Assembly: GCA_964202895.1 (NCBI GenBank)
Contig: CAXNJM010000005.1
Coordinates: 1 to 15,274 of the forward strand
DNA from: JAJTDS01 sp964202895
GTDB lineage: Bacteria > Pseudomonadota > Alphaproteobacteria > Rickettsiales > UBA1997
DNA length: 15,274 nucleotides
Reading direction: 5' to 3'
A program made the translations under genes and the position numbers. Shown piece by piece: positions 1 to 5,997 of the stretch (positions are counted from its first letter, which is position 1; each line of letters starts with the position of its first letter). The notes beneath the pieces are model-generated. The model was not told the origin of the DNA. It worked only from the letters and a program-made list of their open reading frames with translations, and searched no databases.

Positions 1-198
1 ACTTTAGGAACAGATGGATTTGGAAGAAGCGATACTAGAAAAAATTTAAGAAAATTTTTTGAAGTTAATAAAGAATTTATTGTTTATTCTACATTAAGCA
101 CTTTAGTAAAAGAGCAAAAAATTGCATCAAAAGTAGCTACTGATGCGATGAAAAAATATAATATTGATCCAAAAAAACCTATTCCAACAAAACTATAG
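1..198 (+). CDS. aceE: Pyruvate dehydrogenase E1 component, C-terminal end (partial)
   Basis: The first reading frame is open from the window edge to a TAG at 196-198 and gives the last 65 residues of a protein. It begins TLGTDGFGRSDTR, the signature near the C-terminus of the homodimeric E1 subunit (AceE), and ends after a KKYNID segment typical of that subunit's tail. E1 is the thiamine-diphosphate enzyme that decarboxylates pyruvate and passes the acetyl group to the lipoyl arm of E2. The E2 gene starts 6 bp after this stop on the same strand, so both are surely one transcript. The start and catalytic domains lie outside the window. The 65-residue match to the AceE tail is specific, and the heterodimeric E1 alpha/beta type does not have it. 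Confidence 0.93.
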   Translation, partial: TLGTDGFGRSDTRKNLRKFFEVNKEFIVYSTLSTLVKEQKIASKVATDAMKKYNIDPKKPIPTKL

Positions 199-204
199 TT
201 TAAA

Positions 205-1740
205 ATGGCTAAAATTGTTGATTTAGTAGTTCCTAATATTGGTGATTTTAAAAATGTAGAAATCATAGAAGTTCTTATAAAAGAAAATCAAAATATAAAA
301 AAAAATGATGGGATCATTACTTTAGAAAGCGACAAATCAAGTGTTGAGGTTCCTTCTCAGTTTTCAGGTAAAGTTAAAATTATTAAAATTAAAGTTGGAG
401 ATAAAATTTCTGAAGGTGATAAAATAGGCGAAATAGAAATCACTTCTGATGAACCAATCCAAGAACAAAGATCTGAAGATAAAAAGATTGAAATACAAAA
501 AGAAAGTAGAGCTCCTAAAAATACAACGTTATTAAAAATTCCAGCCCTTGGAACAGCTAAAAATTTAATTATTGCTGAAATTCTTTTAAAAAAAGATCAA
601 TTTATAAAAGCTGATGATATAGCGCTGTTAATTGAGGATGAAGAAAGTGCTTATGAAATACCATCGCCAATATCAGGAATTGTTAAAAATATAATACTTA
701 AAAAAGGTCAACAAGTTAAAGTTGGAGATTCAATTGCAGAAATTCTTAATCAAAACTTAGAAACAAAAATAAAAGAACAAGTAATTGTAGAAAATCTTTC
801 GCAAGACAATAATCAATATCAAAACATTAAAAGCGCAAGTCCAAAAATAAGAAAATTCGCTAGAGAACTTGGTGTTAATATTCAGTTAGTTGAGGGAAGC
901 GCAAGAAAAGGAAGAATTCTTGAAGAAGATATCAAACAATTTATTAAAAGTACTTTAAACAATAAAATTAACAAAGAAGAAGTTATACAAAAAATAGAGA
1001 CAAAAGAAGAAAAGCTTCCGTATGAGCATGGAGAATTTGGTGAGATTGACATACAGAAAATCCCAAGAATTAAAAGACTATCTGGTCCTCATTTAGTCAA
1101 GGCCTGGAATGAAATTCCTCATGTAACACAATTTGATGAAATTGATGTTACAGATATGGAGCACTTTAGAAAAAATTTAATAGATCTTAATACAAAAGAA
1201 AAAATTACTATCACTCCTCTTGCTTTTATAATGAAAGCACTGGTTAATGGTATGAAAAAATACCCAAACTTTAATTCCTCACTTGAGTCTAGTGGCGAAA
1301 ATATTATTTATAAAAAATATTTTCATATTGGAGTTGCTGTAGATACGCCTCATGGTTTAATGGTTCCAAAAATGAGAAATGTTGATCGAAAAGATCTTCT
1401 GACTTTAAGCAATGAACTTAGAAAGATTGGCAAGCTTAGTAAGGAACTTAAAATAGATAAAAAAGAATTTTTTGGAGGGTCAATGACGATTTCTAGTTTA
1501 GGAGGGATTGGTGGAAGTTTTTTTACTCCAATTATTAACAATCCAGAAGTGGCAATAATTGGGATAGGAAAAACAGAAATAAAACAAGTGTTTATTGAGG
1601 GCAAATTTATAGCAAGAGCAATGATGCCGATATCTCTCTCTTACGATCATAGAATAATTGATGGGGCAGAAGCGGCTAGATTCTGTCAAGATCTCAAACT
1701 TAGTCTTGGAAAAAACTTTGCTTTCAATTTATCATTTTAA
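205..1740 (+). CDS. aceF: Pyruvate dehydrogenase E2, dihydrolipoamide acetyltransferase, with a degenerate second lipoyl domain
   Basis: The 511-residue protein has the E2 layout. Lipoyl domain 1 (about 4-78) carries the modified lysine in ESDKSSVEVPS (K44). Lipoyl domain 2 (about 109-181) has the aligned motif EDEESAYEIPS, with Glu147 where the lysine belongs. The peripheral subunit-binding domain is at about 211-247 (ASPKIRKFARELGV). The acetyltransferase core runs from about 284 to the end and keeps the catalytic SYDHRIIDG motif (H482, D486). E2 forms the core of the pyruvate dehydrogenase complex and moves the acetyl group from E1 to CoA. The start follows the aceE stop by 6 bp, without a clear Shine-Dalgarno. 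The core after aceE excludes the 2-oxoglutarate or branched-chain E2. The second lipoyl domain can fold but cannot be lipoylated. Confidence 0.95.
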   Translation: MAKIVDLVVPNIGDFKNVEIIEVLIKENQNIKKNDGIITLESDKSSVEVPSQFSGKVKIIKIKVGDKISEGDKIGEIEITSDEPIQEQRSEDKKIEIQKESRAPKNTTLLKIPALGTAKNLIIAEILLKKDQFIKADDIALLIEDEESAYEIPSPISGIVKNIILKKGQQVKVGDSIAEILNQNLETKIKEQVIVENLSQDNNQYQNIKSASPKIRKFARELGVNIQLVEGSARKGRILEEDIKQFIKSTLNNKINKEEVIQKIETKEEKLPYEHGEFGEIDIQKIPRIKRLSGPHLVKAWNEIPHVTQFDEIDVTDMEHFRKNLIDLNTKEKITITPLAFIMKALVNGMKKYPNFNSSLESSGENIIYKKYFHIGVAVDTPHGLMVPKMRNVDRKDLLTLSNELRKIGKLSKELKIDKKEFFGGSMTISSLGGIGGSFFTPIINNPEVAIIGIGKTEIKQVFIEGKFIARAMMPISLSYDHRIIDGAEAARFCQDLKLSLGKNFAFNLSF

Positions 1741-1742
1741 AA

Positions 1743-2846
1743 ATGGTAAATGGTTATTGTGAAGAAAAATACGATCCTGTAAAAAAAATATTTGAGAGTT
1801 ACTTCTTAAAACAAGAAGAAATTGGAGCTTCTTTTGCAATTTATAAAGAAGGAAAACCATTAATAGATCTTCATGGTGGTTTTAAAAATAAAAATAGTAG
1901 TAATTGGGAAGAAAATACAATCGTAAATGTATTTTCAGCGACAAAAGGCATTTATGAAATTATTGTTTCTATTCTAATTGATCAAAGCATTTTAGATTTG
2001 GAAAAATCTGTTTCTTATTATTGGAATGCTTTTAAACAAAGTAATAAAAGAGAAATCAAACTAAAACATATTCTGTCTCATCAGTCTGGGCTCTATAGAT
2101 TTAAAGAAAAAATTACACAAGAAGATCTTTTAGATTGGAATAAGATAATAACTATTTTAGAAAATCAGCAACCAGATCATCCGTGTGGTAAAAGAACTTA
2201 TTATCATGCAAAAACTCACGGATTTTTAATCGGGGAAATTATAAAGAAAACAACAAACAAAAGTTTAGGAGTACTAACTTCTGAATTGCTATCAAAAAAA
2301 CTAAATTTAGATTTTTTTATTGGAACGCCAAAAAACAAACTTTCTAATATTGCTTTTCTTTATGAAGACGAGAAAGAAAGTAAAATTTCAGCTGAATTTA
2401 ATGCATTTAATAATCCTGAACATGAAATAAATTTTTATAACAAAGAAAATTGGCAGACCGCAGAGGTTCCTTCAATGAATGGTCATGGGAATGCAAGATC
2501 TATTGCTAAAATTTATGATATTTTTGTAAATGATCTAATATTAGAAAAAAATATTTTATTATCAAAATCATCAATTAAAAAATGCCTAACTGAGAACGAT
2601 AGTAGAGTTGATGAAAGTTTAATGTTGCCAATTAGATGGTCTCAAGTTGGTTTGATCCTTCGTGGTGGGTGGCTATTCGGAAAGAATAAGGAATCTTTTG
2701 GTCATAATGGTTGGGGTGGATCTTTAGGTTTTGCTGATCCAATATTAGGAATAGGTGTTGCTTATACTACGAACAAAATTAATCCTACTATGGCGTCAGA
2801 TCAAAGAATTATAAATCTGTTAAAAAAATTTTACGAGATTATTTAA
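1743..2846 (+). CDS. Beta-lactamase-fold serine hydrolase (class C / esterase type)
   Basis: The 367-residue protein shows the three signatures of the beta-lactamase/penicillin-binding superfamily. These are SATK (S65-K68, nucleophile and general base), a Tyr motif in YYHAKTHG (Y153/Y154, the YxN position), and HNG (H321-G323) within FGHNGWGGS in place of KTG. The order and length resemble the EstB/LACTB-like group, whose members are esterases, peptidases or unknown hydrolases rather than true beta-lactamases. No signal peptide is visible, so it is probably cytoplasmic and unlikely to give antibiotic resistance. ATG follows the aceF stop by 2 bp, so it is cotranscribed with the pyruvate dehydrogenase genes; a link in function is not evident. 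The substrate cannot be read from the sequence. It converges on the tRNA-Ser gene 9 bp downstream with no recognisable terminator. Confidence 0.85.
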   Translation: MVNGYCEEKYDPVKKIFESYFLKQEEIGASFAIYKEGKPLIDLHGGFKNKNSSNWEENTIVNVFSATKGIYEIIVSILIDQSILDLEKSVSYYWNAFKQSNKREIKLKHILSHQSGLYRFKEKITQEDLLDWNKIITILENQQPDHPCGKRTYYHAKTHGFLIGEIIKKTTNKSLGVLTSELLSKKLNLDFFIGTPKNKLSNIAFLYEDEKESKISAEFNAFNNPEHEINFYNKENWQTAEVPSMNGHGNARSIAKIYDIFVNDLILEKNILLSKSSIKKCLTENDSRVDESLMLPIRWSQVGLILRGGWLFGKNKESFGHNGWGGSLGFADPILGIGVAYTTNKINPTMASDQRIINLLKKFYEII

Positions 2847-2855
2847 AATTATTTC

Positions 2856-2945
2856 TGGCGGAGAGAAAGGGATTCGAACCCTTGATACCTTTAACAGTAT
2901 ACACGCTTTCCAAGCGGGCGCCTTCAACCACTCGGCCATCTCTCC
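2856..2945 (-). tRNA. tRNA-Ser (anticodon GGA), intact copy at the left element junction
   Basis: Read on the minus strand, the 90 nt fold as a class II tRNA. The acceptor stem is GGAGAGA with TCTCTCC, followed by discriminator G and an encoded CCA. There is a D arm (GGCCGAGTGGTTGAAGGC), an anticodon loop TTGGAAA with GGA (complement of 2909-2911), a long variable arm typical of tRNA-Ser and a T arm containing GGTTCGAATCC. The anticodon stem CCCGC/GCGTG has one C-U mismatch at its second pair. The first 54 nt (2892-2945) lie inside the 71-bp repeat that bounds the element, so this copy is probably a hybrid: 3' part from the chromosome, 5' part from the element. Its ancestral upstream neighbour, lepA, is now 8.3 kb away. 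Confidence 0.97.
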
Positions 2946-2962
2946 TATTCGTTTTTATTTAT
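2892..2962. repeat. attL: left 71-bp direct repeat
   Basis: All 71 bases are identical to 11214-11284; the match breaks on both sides (T against G before, T against C after). On the minus strand it holds a copy of the last five lepA codons and stop, then tRNA-Ser nucleotides 1-54, up to the variable arm. The anticodon stem-loop (CGCTTTCCAAGCG, 2904-2916) is a small inverted repeat and the most likely crossover site, as for many tyrosine integrases that use tRNA genes. If so, the sequence to the right of it here came from the element. Confidence 0.93.
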
Positions 2963-2969
2963 TTTCACT

Positions 2970-2998
2970 ATTACTTTCTAAAAAATATTGAATCACAA
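2970..2998 (-). promoter_or_regulatory. Candidate element-borne promoter for tRNA-Ser
   Basis: On the minus strand TTGTGA (2998-2993) and AGTAAT (2975-2970) are separated by 17 bp and would start transcription about 15-20 bp upstream of the mature tRNA 5' end. The boxes match the sigma-70 consensus only in part. They lie in element-specific DNA just beyond attL, where a replacement promoter is needed because the insertion cuts the tRNA off from lepA. In such AT-rich DNA a chance match is quite possible. Confidence 0.35.
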
Positions 2999-3015
2999 AT
3001 GCAGACTCTTGTCTA

Positions 3016-3038
3016 GTTGTGCGACCGTAATGCGACCG
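3016..3038. repeat. Left candidate integrase arm site (paired TGCGACCG)
   Basis: GTTGTGCGACCG is followed by three bases and TGCGACCG, so the 8-mer TGCGACCG occurs at 3020-3027 and 3031-3038, 11 bp (one helical turn) apart. The same arrangement, 20 of 23 bases identical and in the same orientation, lies at 11102-11124 near the other end. Paired GC-rich 8-mers at the two ends of an element whose DNA is otherwise AT-rich are what integrase arm-type binding sites look like. Binding is inferred. Confidence 0.7.
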
Positions 3039-3161
3039 ACTTTTTTCAAACCATTTCCAAATAATAGAAAATTTCAGATACCGGGAGGGGGTAAAAAAAG
3101 AAATATGTAACTACCTACTTCGACCTTTACTGATAACTAATGAACAGTCTGTCTTATTTTT

Positions 3162-3716
3162 TTAGCACCAATTATTCATTAGATTATTTCTTGTTCCTTG
3201 CACACGGTTAATTAATAGTCCTACTCTACATGCGGCAACGCCACTGTTAGGAGTATAACTTGAAGTAGTGCCTGCAACTTTATTAACGGTTGATGATGCA
3301 GAATTTTCTAATTTTTTGAATTCTTTTATACGTCTGCTCTCTTTATAAATTATGTAGGCAGTGACAGCGATTGCTGCCGTAATTATAGTAATTTCAGCAG
3401 CTTCTTTACCTCTTAATTCAGCTTGTCTTACCGCTTTATCTAACTCGTCACCCCAAATTTCAAATGCTTCAATGTTATCTTTTGTCTTCTTTTCTACTTG
3501 CAGCGCTAGTACTTCGCCGAATGCAAAATATTGATCAATAATATCCCTCTCGAAACTTAATCTATAACTGTAGGTACTTTTAACAACTTTTTCAGAGCAT
3601 CTATGAAACTCTGGAAACGTAGTATATTGATAACAATTTTCTTGTTGAAACTCTTCTACTTTTTGAGTTGCGCATGAAACTAAAAGTAAAAAAACAAAAA
3701 TTAATATTGATTTCAT
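3162..3716 (-). CDS. Predicted lipoprotein with internal hydrophobic helix, unknown function
   Basis: The 184-residue protein starts with a short lipoprotein signal peptide ending LLVSC (acylated C15); the next residue is Ala, so sorting to the outer membrane is expected. A second hydrophobic stretch at about 107-124 (ITIITAAIAVTAYIIY) is flanked by charged residues, which is unusual for a simple outer-membrane lipoprotein and could be a membrane-inserting helix. Cysteines at 28, 40, 163 and the very last residue, 184, could form disulfides. The start overlaps the stop of the upstream gene by 4 bp (ATGA), so the two are translationally coupled and probably act together. I do not recognise the family. 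A holin- or exclusion-type role is conceivable but unsupported. Confidence 0.75.
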   Translation of the reverse strand: MKSILIFVFLLLVSCATQKVEEFQQENCYQYTTFPEFHRCSEKVVKSTYSYRLSFERDIIDQYFAFGEVLALQVEKKTKDNIEAFEIWGDELDKAVRQAELRGKEAAEITIITAAIAVTAYIIYKESRRIKEFKKLENSASSTVNKVAGTTSSYTPNSGVAACRVGLLINRVQGTRNNLMNNWC

Positions 3717-4816
3717 ATTTTAAATTTTTTTAGAAAATTATTATAATCTTCTTTTGTTGGAAATTTATTAAGTTTTTCATCATTAGAGAATGTAATAACT
3801 CTAATCTTCTTTGAATCTACAGGTCTAAACTCTGTTATCAAATTATCCTCCGGTTTTTCTTTAACTAATCTTTCCCAGAATATTTTAGCTTTATCAGAGT
3901 TGTAACCTAATAAGTTCGTTAAATTCACACTCATATAATCGGCATAGGACTCTTCCTCGGCAGAGTATCTTATTCCAAGTTTTTTTATAATATCGGTACT
4001 AAAGTCCGACGCTCCAGACAAAGATAGGTTCCAAGGTGTTAAAATCTGTGTAATTTGTAAAGTTTGATTTATTTTATTGGCTGTTGAGACAAGAGTTTTG
4101 CTATCATTAAGGTAATGACTAAATTCGTTTGTCAAAACCATCACGAGTTCATCTTCTGTCTTTAAATAATTAATTAAATTTTCGGAAAGAAAAATAGTGT
4201 TACCAGATCGAAAAAAACTTAAATTAGGCGTGGCGCTTTGAAAAGCTTCAAACTCAACATTGCAAATTAAATTATTTTTAACAATTAGTTCTTTAAATTG
4301 ATTGTTTCTTTTTAACTTTATTTGAATATCATTATTTTTAATTCTATCGTGAATATTTTCTAAATCAGACCTACTAGAAACCTTAATACCAGCGATCTCA
4401 AAAATCTCATCACCAAATACAATTCCTGCTTTATCAGCAGATGAATTTTTAATAACTCCTGTGACTTTTAAATTATCCTCTAAATTTACTATTTTTTTAT
4501 AAGCATTTATATTTTTATCAACTAGTCTTCCAAAACTTGTAATATTATTTAATGTAACGCTAATTTCACTTCTTATATCCTCTTGAGATATTGTCATTAA
4601 GCCAAGGTCTAGTTTTTTTGAAGGACATTTATCTACAAAAGTTTTTTGGATTTTATACCCAACACTTTTAATTTTTAGATCAAGCTTTAGTTCTTTTGCT
4701 AAATTCTCCTCAATCTCTGTTTGTGATAAATAGGCAGTATTTACAGTGCTAGTAGTTTGTGAGGCGCAACTAATAGTCAAAAATACTAATAAAAAATAAG
4801 ATATTACTTTCTGCAT
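3713..4816 (-). CDS. Lipoprotein with PDZ and M48-like metallopeptidase domain, active site degenerate
   Basis: The 367-residue protein has a lipoprotein signal ending LTISC (C17). A PDZ domain spans about 113-180 (KNSSADKAGIVFGDEIFEIAG is its core). A C-terminal region resembles M48 peptidases: LVMVLTNEFSHYL at 224-236 occupies the HExxH helix, and EEESYADYMSV (287-297) matches the third-ligand motif ExxAD (E289). The first histidine of HExxH is Asn230 (codon AAC), while E231 and H234 remain. Loss of a zinc ligand suggests an inactive or altered enzyme; M48 proteins normally degrade misfolded envelope proteins. It is the first gene of a two-gene operon with the coupled downstream lipoprotein. 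Its start is only 25 bp from the divergent lipoprotein gene. The M48 assignment rests on motifs and order. Confidence 0.78.
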   Translation of the reverse strand: MQKVISYFLLVFLTISCASQTTSTVNTAYLSQTEIEENLAKELKLDLKIKSVGYKIQKTFVDKCPSKKLDLGLMTISQEDIRSEISVTLNNITSFGRLVDKNINAYKKIVNLEDNLKVTGVIKNSSADKAGIVFGDEIFEIAGIKVSSRSDLENIHDRIKNNDIQIKLKRNNQFKELIVKNNLICNVEFEAFQSATPNLSFFRSGNTIFLSENLINYLKTEDELVMVLTNEFSHYLNDSKTLVSTANKINQTLQITQILTPWNLSLSGASDFSTDIIKKLGIRYSAEEESYADYMSVNLTNLLGYNSDKAKIFWERLVKEKPEDNLITEFRPVDSKKIRVITFSNDEKLNKFPTKEDYNNFLKKFKI

Positions 4817-4841
4817 AATTAAGGATAAATTAACATTAGTA

Positions 4842-5465
4842 ATGAAATTTAAAAAGTTAGTTCTCGTACTTGTTGGATGCTTTGCGTTAGCATCTTGTGC
4901 AACCTTTGATCCAAAAAGACATTTTGATGGTTACCCATCAGTAAATCAATTACCAGTTTCCAATAAATTTAATTCAAAAGTTTATATTATTCATCAACCG
5001 GTAGAAACATTGGCACATCCTATGGTTGGTATAGTTTATGCCGATGGAAAGTATGTAGGAAGAACATTTCCTGGATTAATGTTATTGCATGAGACAAATA
5101 GTTCTAAAGTAAATTTTGATGTCTATTCAAATACATGGTGTTTTGATGAGGACTATAAAACTTATGGCTCTGGAAAAATTAGTGTTGATCTAAAAAAAGG
5201 AGAGGATGTTTATCTAGTTTTAACTGAATCAAGAGGAACTTTTGAAGTTCCAAAGAGTTTAATATTTGCATACGTTTTTTGTGAACAAGTAAAAAAAGAC
5301 AAAAGTGCTTTTCATACAATTAGAAAAGTATCAAAAGAAGCTTGGACGGAATTTACAAAATCAAAATCATCTGGTCCGGATGCATTTTGGGGTACGTATA
5401 ATTATAAAGATGAAGAACTTAAAGCCACTAGAGAATATATGCAAAAACATTACCAAAATAAATAA
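4842..5465 (+). CDS. Predicted outer-membrane lipoprotein, unknown family
   Basis: The 207-residue protein begins with a signal peptide, MKFKKLVLVLVGCFALASC, with lipobox LASC (C19) followed by Ala, consistent with outer-membrane sorting. The mature part has no further membrane segment. It looks like a beta-rich globular domain (about 45-140) with IVYADGKYVGRTFPG and a paired-Cys candidate (C109, C137), then a charged C-terminal helix. I do not recognise a family. It diverges from the PDZ/M48-like lipoprotein with 25 bp between start codons, so promoters must sit within or overlap the opposing 5' coding ends. AAGGA at 4821-4825 is 16 bp upstream of the ATG, too far for a standard ribosome site. 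It ends 3 bp from the stop of the convergent small gene. Being grouped with two other lipoproteins suggests cargo acting at the cell surface. Confidence 0.78.
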   Translation: MKFKKLVLVLVGCFALASCATFDPKRHFDGYPSVNQLPVSNKFNSKVYIIHQPVETLAHPMVGIVYADGKYVGRTFPGLMLLHETNSSKVNFDVYSNTWCFDEDYKTYGSGKISVDLKKGEDVYLVLTESRGTFEVPKSLIFAYVFCEQVKKDKSAFHTIRKVSKEAWTEFTKSKSSGPDAFWGTYNYKDEELKATREYMQKHYQNK

Positions 5466-5468
5466 TCT

Positions 5469-5738
5469 TTAAACTTTAATCCTAAACAAACTAGCCAACC
5501 CATACCCACGTTCCGTTTTTGGCTGTTCTTTAACAGCTGTGTCATCTTTTTGTTTATCATGAAGATAAGCATCAAAGGTACTTTCAAACTTTACTAATGG
5601 AATAGATTTCTTCTTTTCCTTTGGTTTACCATTTACTCTTTTGTCAAAGTGTTCTGGTTCATGAACATACATGTACTTTGCTAACTTGAGCTTCAAGTCA
5701 TCTGGTAAATCTTGTAATTCATCTTTAATTTTATCCAT
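5469..5738 (-). CDS. Small charged protein, unknown
   Basis: The 89-residue frame starts MDKIKDELQDLPDDLKLKL, an acidic amphipathic helix, followed by a lysine-rich middle (KPKEKKKSIP) and a polar C-terminus. No signal peptide or membrane segment is present. The amino-acid make-up (Lys, Asp and Glu, few rare residues) looks like a real soluble protein, but I recognise no family and no clear Shine-Dalgarno precedes the ATG. It lies downstream of the primase-helicase gene on the same strand, separated by a 259-bp non-coding stretch, so it could share that transcript or have its own promoter there. A small regulator or replication accessory protein would be a usual neighbour, but nothing in the sequence proves it. 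Confidence 0.6.
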   Translation of the reverse strand: MDKIKDELQDLPDDLKLKLAKYMYVHEPEHFDKRVNGKPKEKKKSIPLVKFESTFDAYLHDKQKDDTAVKEQPKTERGYGLASLFRIKV

Positions 5739-5997
5739 ATTGAATCATACACTGACCAAGAATCGCGGATCAAGGATAATTTTGGAGGATCGTGGAACGG
5801 TGATTGTCACCTTGAATTTACTTTGATGGTACGATGAAAAAAGATTCATTTTGGCTAACTTTGGGTTACTTACAACGTAACTTGGAGTAACAAATAGGGG
5901 CCTCTTGGGTGCGCGGAAAACTTTATAGACACTGACCAAACTGTCTATCTGTCTAACTATAGAAAGACAAACAGACAACTTGGACAGTAGTAGTATA
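5739..5997. other. Non-coding, GC-raised stretch with inverted repeats
   Basis: This 259-bp gap lies directly after the primase-helicase stop. Bases 5761-5940 contain 73 G+C of 180 (about 41%), well above the surrounding genes. It holds an imperfect inverted repeat of 13-bp arms (5942-5954 and 5965-5977, 11 of 13 paired, 10-bp loop), GGTGA-TTG-TCACC at 5799-5811, and GTTAC/GTAAC arms at 5865-5869 and 5877-5881. ACTGACCAA occurs at 5751-5759 and 5931-5939. No T-run follows the large hairpin on the transcribed strand, so a simple terminator is unlikely. An origin, operator or structured RNA is possible. Confidence 0.5.

Noticed and set aside
1743..2846. Antibiotic-resistance beta-lactamase
   Set aside because: No signal peptide, HNG instead of KTG, and an operon with pyruvate dehydrogenase genes; it fits the esterase/peptidase-like branch better.
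3072..3100. Purine-rich run near ACCGGGAGGGGG as a G-quadruplex or hairpin
   Set aside because: Only one long G run and one short one, so no four G tracts; the TACC/GGTA arms are too short to claim a structure.
3120..3161. Possible terminator after the small lipoprotein gene
   Set aside because: The A/T run lies next to the stop codon with no stable stem before it on the transcribed strand.
5466..5468. Terminator between the convergent lipoprotein and small gene
   Set aside because: Only 3 bp separate the stops, and no stem followed by a T run is visible in either direction.
5745..5978. 77-residue minus-strand open frame
   Set aside because: No ribosome site, start inside a strong inverted repeat, ordinary chance length in a GC-raised stretch, and a composition unlike the neighbouring proteins. 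Kept only as non-coding.
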